Assembly: GCF_014650695.1 (NCBI RefSeq)
Contig: NZ_BMVL01000009.1
Location: 1 to 64,000, forward strand
Length of the DNA: 64,000 bases
Direction: 5' to 3'
From: Streptomyces avidinii
GTDB lineage: Bacteria; Actinomycetota; Actinomycetes; Streptomycetales; Streptomycetaceae
Shown: piece after piece, positions 32,725 to 41,146 of the stretch
Layout of the letters: every line of letters begins with the position of its first letter
How positions within the stretch are numbered: the first letter of the stretch is position 1
Notes under the pieces: generated by a model
Told to the model about the DNA's origin: nothing
Databases searched by the model: none
What the model saw: the letters and a program-made list of their open reading frames with translations, nothing else
Program-made: the position numbers and the translations under genes

Positions 32725-34407
32725 TTACGCCTGGCGGCGGACCTCCACCACCCGGAAGCGGTTCGCGACGAAGGCGCCGTCGCACAGCGCCGCGTTGGCC
32801 GCCGGGTTGCCGCCGGAGCCGTGGAAGTCCGAGAACGCGGCGGTCTGGTTGACGAACACTCCACCGGTCAGGTTCAGCGAGAGCTGCGCGGACTCCTCCA
32901 GGCAGACCTCCTCGATCGCCCGCTCGGTGTCCGCCGACGTCGTGTACGCGCCCACCGTCATGGCGCCCTTCTCCCGCACCGTGCGGCGCAGCAGTTCGAG
33001 GGCGTCGGCGGTGGTGTCCACGGCAACCGCGAACGAGACCGGGCCGAAGCACTCGGACAGGTACGGCGCCTCCGGGTCGGGCTTGGCCGCGTCCAGCTTG
33101 ACCATCACCGGGGTGCGGACCACGGCGTCCGGGAACTCGGGATTCGTGACCTCGCGGGAGGCCAGGGCGACCTCGCCCAGGGCGGACGCGGCCTCCAGCC
33201 GGGCCTTGACGTCCGGGTTGACCAGCGCGCCGAGCAGCGCGTTGGCCCGGGCGTCGTCGCCCAGCAGGCCGCCGACCGAGGCGGCGAGGTCGGCGACGAC
33301 CTCGTCGTATGTCTTGTGGCCGGCGTCCGTCGCGATGCCGTCGCGCGGGATCAGCAGGTTCTGCGGGGTGGTGCACATCTGGCCGCTGTACAGGGACAGC
33401 GAGAAGGCCAGGTTGGACAGCATGCCCTTGTAGTTGTCGGTGGAGTCCAGGACGACCGTGTTGACGCCGGCCTTCTCCGTGTAGACCTGCGCCTGGCGGG
33501 CGTTGGTCTCCAGCCAGTCACCGAACTCGGTGGACCCGGTGTAGTCGATCAGCTTGATCTCGGGGCGGACGGCGAGCGCCTTGGCGATGCCCTCGCCCGG
33601 GCGCTCGACCGCGAGCGCCACCAGGTTCTGGTCGAAGCCCGCCTCCGCCAGGACCTCCCGCGCGACCAGGACGGTCAGCGCGAGCGGCAGTACGGCCCGC
33701 GGGTGCGGCTTGACCAGCACCGCGTTGCCGGTGGCGAGGGAGGCGAAGAGGCCCGGATAGCCGTTCCAGGTCGGGAAGGTGTTGCAGCCGATCATGAGGG
33801 CGATGCCGCGCGGGACGGCGGTGAAGCTCTTGCCGAGCTCCAGCGGGTCCTTCTTGCCCTGCGGCTTCGACCAGTCGGCCCGGCCCGGGACCCGGGTCTG
33901 CTCCTCGTACGCGTAGGCCACGGCCTCCAGGCCGCGGTCCTGTGCGTGCGGGCCGCCGGCCTGGAACGCCATCATGAAGGCCTGGCCGCTGGTGTGCATG
34001 ACCGCGTGCGCGAACTCGTGGGTCCGGGCGGAAATGCGGGCCAGGATCTCGATACAGACCAGGGCGCGCGCCTCGGGTCCCGCGTCGCGCCAGGCACCCA
34101 TGCCGGCCTTCATCGCGGGCAGCAGCACGTCCGGGTCCACGTGCGGGTACTCGACACCCAGCTCCGGGCCGTACGGGGACACCTCGGCGCCCGTCCAGCC
34201 GTCGGTGCCGGGCTGGCCGAGGTCCAGCCGCGTGCCGCGGAGGGCCTCGAAGGCGGCGAGCCCGTCGGCGGGGGCGGTCTCGCCGTACGCCTTGGGGTGT
34301 TCGGGATGCGGGGACCAGTAGGCGCGGCTGCGGATCGCCGACAGGGCCTGGTCCAGGGTGGGCCGGTGCTTGGCGGACAGCTGGGGGACGGTGAGCTCGG
34401 CGGCCAT
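32725..34407 (-). CDS. paaN: PaaN, aldehyde dehydrogenase of phenylacetate degradation
   Basis: 560 aa. It is an aldehyde dehydrogenase-fold protein with PRGIALMIGCNTFPTWNGYP, TGSTEFGDWLE and SLYSGQMCTTPQNLLIP, whose Cys is the nucleophile. It lacks the hydratase domain of the two-domain PaaZ. PaaN-type enzymes oxidise the semialdehyde formed after ring opening. It is divergent from paaH with a PaaR-type operator between, so both are likely co-regulated with paaABCDE. Confidence 0.92.
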   Translation of the reverse strand: MAAELTVPQLSAKHRPTLDQALSAIRSRAYWSPHPEHPKAYGETAPADGLAAFEALRGTRLDLGQPGTDGWTGAEVSPYGPELGVEYPHVDPDVLLPAMKAGMGAWRDAGPEARALVCIEILARISARTHEFAHAVMHTSGQAFMMAFQAGGPHAQDRGLEAVAYAYEEQTRVPGRADWSKPQGKKDPLELGKSFTAVPRGIALMIGCNTFPTWNGYPGLFASLATGNAVLVKPHPRAVLPLALTVLVAREVLAEAGFDQNLVALAVERPGEGIAKALAVRPEIKLIDYTGSTEFGDWLETNARQAQVYTEKAGVNTVVLDSTDNYKGMLSNLAFSLSLYSGQMCTTPQNLLIPRDGIATDAGHKTYDEVVADLAASVGGLLGDDARANALLGALVNPDVKARLEAASALGEVALASREVTNPEFPDAVVRTPVMVKLDAAKPDPEAPYLSECFGPVSFAVAVDTTADALELLRRTVREKGAMTVGAYTTSADTERAIEEVCLEESAQLSLNLTGGVFVNQTAAFSDFHGSGGNPAANAALCDGAFVANRFRVVEVRRQA

Positions 34408-34462
34408 CAGGGACCAACTCCTCGTTGAGCCGGGCGAAGGAGAGCAGACTGGAGTTAGAGTA

Positions 34463-34476
34463 ACCGAACGATCGGT
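34463..34476. promoter_or_regulatory. PaaR-type operator between paaN and paaH
   Basis: ACCGAACGATCGGT fits ACCGNNCGNNCGGT exactly and is the reverse complement of the paaA-site core. It lies 56 bp before paaN and 56 bp before paaH, in the middle of their shared 124-bp promoter region. Confidence 0.78.
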
Positions 34477-34531
34477 CGGGACAAGAGGGCCCGACGGACC
34501 TGTGGATAAGTGTGTGCGGGAGGATCAGGAC

Positions 34532-36043
34532 ATGACAGCAATCGAGCGGTCCCGCACTGTGGCGGTCGTCGGGGCGGGCACCATGGGCCAGGGCATCGCC
34601 CAGGTCGCTCTTCTCGCAGGTCACCGGGTGCTGATCTACGACATCAACGCCTCCCTCGCCGCCGACGGCGTCGGTTTCGTCCAGGACCGGGTCGAGCGGA
34701 TGGCCGCCAAGGGCCGGCTGGACCGCGCCGAGGCCGAGGAGGCGATCGGCCGGATCGCTCCGGCCGGCGATCTCGCGGATCTCGCCGGGGCCGCCCTCGT
34801 CATCGAGGCGGTGGTCGAGAACGTCACCGTGAAGCAGGCGCTCTTCGCCGCGCTCGAAGAAGTGGTCTCCCCGGACGCGCTGCTCGCCACCAACACCTCC
34901 TCGCTCTCCGTCACCGAGCTCGCCGCCGGACTCGCGCACCCCGGCCGCTTCCTCGGCCTGCACTTCTTCAACCCGGCCCCGCTGCTCCCGCTCGTCGAGG
35001 TGGTCAGCGGTTTCGCGACCGACCCGGCCGCCGCCGAGCGCGCGTACCGCACGGTCCTCGGCTGGGGGAAGACGCCGGTCCGCTGCGCCGACACCCCCGG
35101 TTTCATCGTCAACCGGATCGCCCGCCCCTTCTACGCCGAGGCCTTCGCGGTGTACGAGGAGCAGGGCGCCGACCCGGCCACCATCGACGCCGTGCTCCGC
35201 GAGAGCGGCGGCTTCAAGATGGGCCCCTTCCAGCTGACCGACCTGATCGGCCAGGACGTCAACGAGGCCGTGACCCGCTCGGTCTGGGAGTCCTTCTTCC
35301 GCAGCCCGAAGTTCACCCCCTCCCTCGCCCAGCGCCGGCTCGTCCAGTCCGGCCGCCTCGGCCGCAAGAGCGGGCACGGCTGGTACCCGTACGGTCCGGA
35401 CGCCGAGACCGCGCTCCCGCACACCGCCGCTCCCGAGGAGGCCCCGGCGAAGGTCACCGTCGTCGGTGACCTCGGCCCGGCCGCCGAGCTGGCCGACCTG
35501 CTGGAGGAGGCCGGGATCGCGGTCGCCGCCACCGAGCAGGGGGGCCCGTACATCCAGCTGCCCGGCGAGGGCCAGCTGGTCCTCGCGGACGGCAAGACCT
35601 CGGTCGAGTTCGCCGATGTCGTCTACTTCGACCTCGCGCTCGACTACCGCGGTGCCACCCGGATCGCGCTCTCCGCGAGCGAGGACACCAGCGAGCGGAC
35701 CCTCGCCGAGGCGATCGGCCTCTTCCAGAAGCTGGGCAAGCAGGTCTCCGTGATCGGCGACGTCCCGGGAATGATCGTCGCGCGGACCGTCGCGATGCTG
35801 ATCGACCTGACGGCCGACGCGGTCGCCCGCGGTGCGGCCTCGGCCGAGGACATCGACACGGCGATGCGGCTCGGCGTCAACTACCCGCTGGGTCCCGTCG
35901 AATGGCACGAGCGGCTCGGCCGGGACTTCGCCTACGACCTGCTGCACAACCTCGACGAGCGCTGTCCCGGGGGCCGGTACGCGCCCTCCCTGGCCCTGTT
36001 CAAGCTGGGCTACGCCGCGGACGACGAGGAGGGCGACGAGTGA
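34532..36043 (+). CDS. paaH: PaaH-type 3-hydroxyacyl-CoA dehydrogenase
   Basis: 503 aa from ATG 34532 (GGGAGGATCAGG upstream). The Rossmann fold has VVGAGTMGQGIAQVALLAG. The catalytic regions FLGLHFFNPAPLLPLVEVV and DTPGFIVNRIARPFYAEAF follow. A second C-terminal dimerisation domain repeats the fold's helical part (PGMIVARTVAMLIDLTADA), as in the long PaaH/PaaC type. It oxidises 3-hydroxyadipyl-CoA in the phenylacetate pathway. A single DnaA-box-like TGTGGATAA is at 34501-34509 in its leader. It overlaps the TetR gene by four bases (GTGA). Confidence 0.93.
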   Translation: MTAIERSRTVAVVGAGTMGQGIAQVALLAGHRVLIYDINASLAADGVGFVQDRVERMAAKGRLDRAEAEEAIGRIAPAGDLADLAGAALVIEAVVENVTVKQALFAALEEVVSPDALLATNTSSLSVTELAAGLAHPGRFLGLHFFNPAPLLPLVEVVSGFATDPAAAERAYRTVLGWGKTPVRCADTPGFIVNRIARPFYAEAFAVYEEQGADPATIDAVLRESGGFKMGPFQLTDLIGQDVNEAVTRSVWESFFRSPKFTPSLAQRRLVQSGRLGRKSGHGWYPYGPDAETALPHTAAPEEAPAKVTVVGDLGPAAELADLLEEAGIAVAATEQGGPYIQLPGEGQLVLADGKTSVEFADVVYFDLALDYRGATRIALSASEDTSERTLAEAIGLFQKLGKQVSVIGDVPGMIVARTVAMLIDLTADAVARGAASAEDIDTAMRLGVNYPLGPVEWHERLGRDFAYDLLHNLDERCPGGRYAPSLALFKLGYAADDEEGDE

Positions 36044-36627
36044 CGACGGCCAAGCGGGACACGTACACCCCCGAGACCCTGCTGTCGGTCGCCGTCCAGG
36101 TCTTCAACGAGCGCGGCTACGACGGCACCTCCATGGAGCACCTGTCCAAGGCCGCGGGCATCTCGAAGTCCTCGATCTACCACCACGTCGCGGGCAAGGA
36201 AGAGCTGCTGCTGCGGGCCGTCAGCCGCGCCCTCGACGGGCTCTTCGCGATCCTGGAGGAGCCGGGAGCGGTACGGGGCCGGGCCGTCGAGCGCGTCGAG
36301 TACGTCACGCGCCGCACGGTCGAGGTGCTGGTCGGCGAGCTGCCGTACGTGACGCTGCTGCTGCGCGTGCGCGGCAACACCCGCACCGAGCGGTGGGCGC
36401 TGGAGCGCCGGCGCGAGTTCGACCACCAGGTCGCCGACCTGCTCAAGGCGGCGGCCGCGGACGGCGACCTGCGGGCGGACGTGGACATCCGGCTCGCCAC
36501 CCGCCTCCTCTTCGGCATGGTGAACTCCCTGGTCGAGTGGTACCGCCCGCACTCGGGCACGGGCCCCGACCAGCTCGCGGACGCCGTGGTCCACATGGCC
36601 TTCGACGGCCTGCGCACCGTCCGCTGA
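36040..36627 (+). CDS. TetR-family regulator, probable PaaR
   Basis: 195 aa from GTG 36040. The N-terminal helix-turn-helix reads NERGYDGTSMEHLSKAAGIS followed by KSSIYHHVAGKEELL, typical TetR. The C-terminal domain contains the ligand pocket. It is co-transcribed with paaH. The ACCGNNCGNNCGGT sites before paaA and between paaN and paaH make it the likely phenylacetyl-CoA-responsive repressor. That role is inferred from context and from the Corynebacterium PaaR site. Confidence 0.88.
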   Translation: MTTAKRDTYTPETLLSVAVQVFNERGYDGTSMEHLSKAAGISKSSIYHHVAGKEELLLRAVSRALDGLFAILEEPGAVRGRAVERVEYVTRRTVEVLVGELPYVTLLLRVRGNTRTERWALERRREFDHQVADLLKAAAADGDLRADVDIRLATRLLFGMVNSLVEWYRPHSGTGPDQLADAVVHMAFDGLRTVR

Positions 36628-36651
36628 CGCTGCTGACCCGAGCGCCGACCA

Positions 36652-36678
36652 CCCGACCCACCCGACCCACCCGACCCA
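36652..36678. repeat. Three tandem copies of CCCGACCCA
   Basis: CCCGACCCA is repeated three times without error in the 129-bp gap after the TetR gene, with a partial copy before it. It is a simple 9-bp tandem and no function is evident. Confidence 0.8.
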
Positions 36679-36700
36679 CCCCGGCCCCGCCGGACCCCGA

Positions 36701-36739
36701 ACGCCCCCGGTACGGCCGTGCAGGCCCTGCCGGGGGCGT
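36701..36739. terminator. Terminator between tetR and bkdR
   Basis: ACGCCCCCGG (36701-36710) pairs with CCGGGGGCGT (36730-36739) across a 19-nt loop between the convergent TetR and bkdR genes. Confidence 0.7.
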
Positions 36740-36756
36740 CGTGGCACCCGGACGGC

Positions 36757-37335
36757 CTACTCCTCGCTGATCGCCGCGGAACCGCCGACCGGGCCGGGGC
36801 CCGGGCCCGCGTCCAGGAGATCCGTTTCCTCGAACACCAGCAGGGTCCGCGTCGAGAGGACCTCCGGGATGGCCTGGAGGCGGGTCAGGACCAGCTCGCG
36901 CAGGGTCCGGTTGTCCGGGGTGTGCACCAGCAGCAGGACATCGAAGTCCCCGCTGACCAGCGCGATGTGCGCGGCGCCCGGGAGCTCGCGCAGCTGCTCG
37001 CGGACCGTCCGCCAGGAGTTCTGGACGATCTTCAGGGTGATATAGGCGGATGCGCCCTGGCCTGCGCGTTCGTGATTGACGCGGGCCGTGAACCCGCGGA
37101 TCACCCCGTCGTCGATGAGCCGGTTGATCCGGGCGTAGGCATTCGCCCGCGAGACGTGCACCTGCTCCGCCACCGACCGTATGGACGCCCGTCCGTCCGC
37201 CTGGAGCAGTCGCATGATCGACCGGTCGATCGGATCCAGGGGACGGGGGGTGGCGGGCGGGACCGCGGAGGCTCCCGGTGCGCCCCCCGGCGGAGCCGGT
37301 GCGGAACCCGGTCCGGCCATTTGTTCATCCGGCAT
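36757..37335 (-). CDS. bkdR: BkdR, Lrp/AsnC-family regulator of the bkd operon
   Basis: 192 aa from ATG 37335 (GGGAGG upstream); a Met at 37320 is a second choice. A Pro/Ala-rich N-terminal extension precedes the helix-turn-helix (DPIDRSIMRLLQADGRASIR, VSRANAYARINRL), then a RAM effector domain. It is divergent from bkdA1, the conserved arrangement in Streptomyces. BkdR senses amino acids and controls branched-chain 2-oxo acid breakdown, which feeds branched fatty acid and polyketide starters. Confidence 0.93.
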   Translation of the reverse strand: MPDEQMAGPGSAPAPPGGAPGASAVPPATPRPLDPIDRSIMRLLQADGRASIRSVAEQVHVSRANAYARINRLIDDGVIRGFTARVNHERAGQGASAYITLKIVQNSWRTVREQLRELPGAAHIALVSGDFDVLLLVHTPDNRTLRELVLTRLQAIPEVLSTRTLLVFEETDLLDAGPGPGPVGGSAAISEE

Positions 37336-37436
37336 TGCCCGATGCCTCCCTCTCCTGGACGTCCTGCATCCATCCCAGGGCCCCGACGCCAGTTTGTCCA
37401 CAGCCTGGAGCCGCCTGTAGCCAAATTGCGCGGACA

Positions 37437-37450
37437 ACCGAACAATCGGT
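37437..37450. promoter_or_regulatory. PaaR-like site in the bkdR-bkdA1 promoter region
   Basis: ACCGAACAATCGGT differs from ACCGNNCGNNCGGT only at one centre position (CA for CG) and keeps both half-sites ACCGA and TCGGT. It lies 64 bp before bkdA1 and 101 bp before bkdR. It could be a weak site for the TetR regulator or part of the bkdR target. Confidence 0.5.
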
Positions 37451-37513
37451 AGGTGAGGGGCCTCACACCCGGGGCACCCCCTGCCCGCTTCCCACGAGGA
37501 GGTGTACGCCGCC

Positions 37514-38647
37514 ATGACGGTCCAAGAGCTGCCCGGTGCCGGTGCGTCCCACCGTTCCACCCCGCCCGCCTGGAGGCCCCGTACGGATGCCGCCCCGCTG
37601 CTCCCGGACCCCGAGCCCTACCGGGTGCTGGGCACCGAGGCGGCCGACGGCCTCGACCCGGAGCTGATGCGCCGCTGCTACGCCGAGCTGGTGCGCGGCC
37701 GGCGCTACAACGCCCAGGCCACGGCGCTCACCAAGCAGGGCCGGCTTGCCGTCTACCCCTCCACCGTGGGCCAGGAGGCCTGCGAGATCGCGGCCGCGCT
37801 GGTCCTGGAGGACCAGGACTGGCTGTTCCCGAGCTACCGCGACACCCTGGCGGCCGTGGCGCGCGGCCTGGACCCCGTCCAGGCACTGACGCTGCTGCGC
37901 GGCGACTGGCACACCGGGTACGACCCGCGTGAGCACCGCATAGCCCCGCTCTCGACCCCGCTCGCCACCCAGCTGCCGCACGCGGTGGGCCTGGCGCACG
38001 CGGCCCGGCTGCGCGGTGACGACGTCGTCGCGCTCGCCATGGTCGGCGACGGCGGCACCAGCGAGGGCGACTTCCACGAGGCGCTGAACTTCGCCGCCGT
38101 CTGGCAGGCCCCGGTGGTCTTCCTCGTGCAGAACAACGGCTTCGCGATCTCCGTCCCGCTCGCCAAGCAGACCGCCGCCCCGACGTTGGCCCACAAGGCC
38201 GTGGGGTACGGGATGCCCGGCCGGCTGGTCGACGGCAACGACATCGCCGCGATGCACGAGGTGCTCTCCGAGGCGGTCCGGCGGGCCCGGTCCGGAGGCG
38301 GCCCGACCCTGATCGAGGCCGTCACGTACCGGATGGAGGCCCACACGAACGCCGACGACGCGACCCGCTACCGCGGTGACGCCGAGGTCGAGGCCTGGAA
38401 GGCGCACGACCCGATCGATCTGCTGGAGCGTGAGCTGACCGCCCGCGGCATCATCGACGAGGCGGCGATCCGCTCGGCGCGCGACGAGGCCGAGACGATG
38501 GCCGCGGCGCTCCGCGAGGGGATGAACGCGGACCCGGTGGTGGACCCGATGGACCTGTTCGCGCACGTGTACGCGGAGCAGACGGACCGACTGCGCGAGC
38601 AGGCGGCCATGCTCCGTGCAGAGCTGGAAGCCGAGGACCAGGCGTGA
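37514..38647 (+). CDS. bkdA1: Branched-chain 2-oxo acid dehydrogenase E1 alpha (BkdA1)
   Basis: 377 aa from ATG 37514, nine bases after GAGGAGGT. It is a thiamin diphosphate enzyme: the ThDP motif is GDGGTSEGDFHEALNFAAVWQ (positions about 182-202) and EAVTYRMEAHTNADD closes the domain. With BkdB1 it decarboxylates the 2-oxo acids of Val, Leu and Ile. It overlaps bkdB1 by four bases. Confidence 0.94.
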   Translation: MTVQELPGAGASHRSTPPAWRPRTDAAPLLPDPEPYRVLGTEAADGLDPELMRRCYAELVRGRRYNAQATALTKQGRLAVYPSTVGQEACEIAAALVLEDQDWLFPSYRDTLAAVARGLDPVQALTLLRGDWHTGYDPREHRIAPLSTPLATQLPHAVGLAHAARLRGDDVVALAMVGDGGTSEGDFHEALNFAAVWQAPVVFLVQNNGFAISVPLAKQTAAPTLAHKAVGYGMPGRLVDGNDIAAMHEVLSEAVRRARSGGGPTLIEAVTYRMEAHTNADDATRYRGDAEVEAWKAHDPIDLLERELTARGIIDEAAIRSARDEAETMAAALREGMNADPVVDPMDLFAHVYAEQTDRLREQAAMLRAELEAEDQA

Positions 38648-39663
38648 CGACGGTGGCTGCGAAGTCCGCGAAGTCGGGGGTCAAGCCCTCGACGATGGCA
38701 CAGGCCCTGACCCGGGCGATGCGCGACGCGATGGCCGAGGACCCGACCGTGCACGTCATGGGCGAGGACGTCGGGACGCTCGGTGGGGTCTTCCGGATCA
38801 CGGACGGGCTCGCGAAGGAGTTCGGCGAGGACCGTTGTACGGACACCCCCCTCGCGGAGGCGGGCATCCTGGGCGCGGCGGTCGGCATGGCCATGTACGG
38901 GCTGCGCCCGGTCGTCGAGATGCAGTTCGACGCCTTCGCGTACCCGGCGTTCGAGCAGCTGATCTCGCACGTGGCGAAGATGCGCAACCGGACCCGCGGA
39001 GCCATGCCGCTGCCGATCACGATCCGGGTGCCGTACGGCGGCGGGATCGGCGGCGTGGAGCACCACTGCGACTCCTCCGAGGCGTACTACGTGGCCACGC
39101 CCGGCCTCACGGTCGTGACCCCGGCGACCGTCGAGGACGCCTACGGGCTGCTGCGCGCGTCGATCGCGAGCGACGACCCGGTGGTCTTCCTGGAGCCGAA
39201 GCGGCTCTACTGGTCGAAGGCGGACTGGCGGCCCGAGGCGCCGACGCCCGTGCCCGGCATCGGGAAGGCGCTGGTCCGGCGGGCCGGCACGAGCGCCACC
39301 CTGATCACCTACGGGCCCTCGCTGCCGGTGTGCCTGGAGGCGGCCGAGGCAGCCCGCCAGGAGGGCTGGGAGCTGGAGGTCGTCGACCTGCGCTCGCTGG
39401 TCCCCTTCGACGAGAACACGGTCGTGGAGTCCGTACGCCGCACCGGGCGCGCGGTCGTGGTCCACGAGGCCGGCGGCTTCGGCGGACCGGGCGCGGAGAT
39501 CGCCGCCCGCGTCACGGAGCGCTGCTTCCACCACCTGGAGGCGCCGGTGCTGCGGGTGACGGGCTTCGACATCCCCTATCCGCCGCCGATGCTGGAGAAG
39601 CACCACCTGCCGGGTGTGGACCGGATCCTGGACGCCGTGGCGCGCCTGCAGTGGGAGAACTGA
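38644..39663 (+). CDS. bkdB1: Branched-chain 2-oxo acid dehydrogenase E1 beta (BkdB1)
   Basis: 339 aa from GTG 38644. It has the transketolase-like central and C-terminal domains: HVMGEDVGTLGGVFRITDGL, GVEHHCDSSEAYYV and VVVHEAGGFGGPG. It forms the E1 heterotetramer with BkdA1. Its stop shares one base with the bkdC1 start. Confidence 0.94.
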   Translation: MTTVAAKSAKSGVKPSTMAQALTRAMRDAMAEDPTVHVMGEDVGTLGGVFRITDGLAKEFGEDRCTDTPLAEAGILGAAVGMAMYGLRPVVEMQFDAFAYPAFEQLISHVAKMRNRTRGAMPLPITIRVPYGGGIGGVEHHCDSSEAYYVATPGLTVVTPATVEDAYGLLRASIASDDPVVFLEPKRLYWSKADWRPEAPTPVPGIGKALVRRAGTSATLITYGPSLPVCLEAAEAARQEGWELEVVDLRSLVPFDENTVVESVRRTGRAVVVHEAGGFGGPGAEIAARVTERCFHHLEAPVLRVTGFDIPYPPPMLEKHHLPGVDRILDAVARLQWEN

Positions 39664-41000
39664 TGCCGCAGGTAATGGAATTCAAGCTTCCCGATCTCGG
39701 GGAGGGCCTGACCGAGGCCGAGATCGTCCGCTGGCTCGTGGCAGTGGGCGATGTCGTCGCCATCGACCAGCCGGTGGTCGAGGTCGAGACGGCCAAGGCG
39801 ATGGTGGAGGTTCCGTGCCCCTACGGCGGTGTGGTCACCGCCCGGTTCGGGGAGGAGGGCACGGAACTGCCCGTCGGAGCAGCGCTGATCACCGTGGCGG
39901 TGGGGGCGTCGTCGCTTCCCGCCGAGGCTGCGGCCGCGCAGGCGGACGGAGCCGAGGGCGAGGGCGCCGGCAATGTGCCCCGGCCCCTGATCGGTTACGG
40001 CGAGGACCACTCGCGCCCGGCGCGTCGGCGACGGGTGCGACCCGTCACCGCCGCGGTGTCGGCCCCCGTCGTCGCCGCTCCGGCGGCTCCGGCGGTCCCC
40101 GTGGCTCCGGCGGCTCCCGCCGGGCCGGTGCCGGTGATCTCGCCGCTGGTGCGCAAGCTGGCCAAGGACGGCGGGGTCGACCTGCGCGCGCTGCGCGGGT
40201 CGGGCCCCGACGGGTTGATCCTGCGGGCGGACGTCGAGGCGGCGCTGGCCGCGCTGCGCGCGCCCGAGCCGGCCCCGGTCGCCTCCGTGGCGTCGCCGAC
40301 GGCGACGGCGCGGGGCGAGCGGATCCCGCTCAAGGGCGTGCGCGGGGCGGTCGCCGAGAAGCTGTCGCGCAGCCGCCGGGAGATCCCGGACGCCACCTGC
40401 TGGGTCGACGCGGACGCCACCGAGCTGATGGCCGCCCGGGCCGCGATGAACGCCGTGGGCGGGCCCAAGATCTCCGTGCTCGCACTCCTGGCCCGGATCT
40501 GCACGGCTGCCCTGGCCCGGTACCCGGAGCTCAACTCCACCGTGGACCTCGCGGCCAAGGAGATCGTCCGGCTCCCTTCCGTGCACCTGGGCTTCGCCGC
40601 GCAGACCGAGCGGGGCCTGGTGGTCCCGGTGGTCCGGGACGCCCAGAACCGCAACCCCGAGTCCCTGTCCGCGGAGTTCGCCCGCCTGACCGAACTGGCC
40701 CGGGCCGGGAAGCTGGCTCCCGCGGACCTGACCGGCGGCACCTTCACCCTGAACAACTACGGGGTGTTCGGGGTCGACGGCTCCACGCCGATCATCAACC
40801 ACCCCGAGGCGGCCATGCTGGGTGTGGGCCGGATCATCGACAAGCCGTGGGTCCACGAGGGGCAGTTGGCGGTCCGGAAGGTGGTTCAGCTGTCGCTGAC
40901 CTTCGACCACCGGGTGTGCGACGGGGGTACGGCGGGCGGCTTCCTCCGCTTCGTCGCGGACTGCGTCGAATCCCCGGCGGTCCTGCTGCGCAGCCTGTAG
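39663..41000 (+). CDS. bkdC1: Branched-chain 2-oxo acid dehydrogenase E2, lipoamide acyltransferase (BkdC1)
   Basis: 445 aa from ATG 39663. An N-terminal lipoyl domain (lipoylated Lys in VEVETAKAMVEVP) is followed by an Ala/Pro linker, a peripheral subunit-binding domain (PLVRKLAKDGGVDLRAL) and the acyltransferase domain ending in TFDHRVCDGG. It transfers the acyl group from the lipoyl arm to CoA. The E3 subunit is not in the window. Confidence 0.94.
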   Translation: MPQVMEFKLPDLGEGLTEAEIVRWLVAVGDVVAIDQPVVEVETAKAMVEVPCPYGGVVTARFGEEGTELPVGAALITVAVGASSLPAEAAAAQADGAEGEGAGNVPRPLIGYGEDHSRPARRRRVRPVTAAVSAPVVAAPAAPAVPVAPAAPAGPVPVISPLVRKLAKDGGVDLRALRGSGPDGLILRADVEAALAALRAPEPAPVASVASPTATARGERIPLKGVRGAVAEKLSRSRREIPDATCWVDADATELMAARAAMNAVGGPKISVLALLARICTAALARYPELNSTVDLAAKEIVRLPSVHLGFAAQTERGLVVPVVRDAQNRNPESLSAEFARLTELARAGKLAPADLTGGTFTLNNYGVFGVDGSTPIINHPEAAMLGVGRIIDKPWVHEGQLAVRKVVQLSLTFDHRVCDGGTAGGFLRFVADCVESPAVLLRSL

Positions 41001-41065
41001 CTCAGCGGTGGGGCGGGGCGGAATCCGCTGCGCGGAGCTTCTGCCCGCCCCACCCTTCGCGTTTC

Positions 41066-41130
41066 CCGGGGCTCCGCCCCGGACCCCGGTCCTCGAACGC
41101 CGGACGGGCTGAAATTCAGCCCCGCCGGCG
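41066..41130. repeat. Intergenic repeat of the Streptomyces CCGGACCCC...AAACGCCGG type
   Basis: The sequence CCGGGGCTCCGCCCCGGACC, then TCGAACGCCGGACGGGCTGA, ends with a TTCAGCCCC hairpin arm. It lies between the convergent bkdC1 and quinone oxidoreductase genes. A second copy is at 45525-45577. Such GC-rich elements are scattered in Streptomyces intergenic regions and probably act as bidirectional terminators. Confidence 0.7.
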
Positions 41131-41146
41131 TGTGAGGCGGCCGGCC

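Noticed and set aside
36652..36678. CCCGACCCA tandem repeats as a CRISPR-like or iteron array
   Set aside because: Only three 9-bp copies without spacers, and the sequence is simple GC-rich; no cas or replication gene is near.
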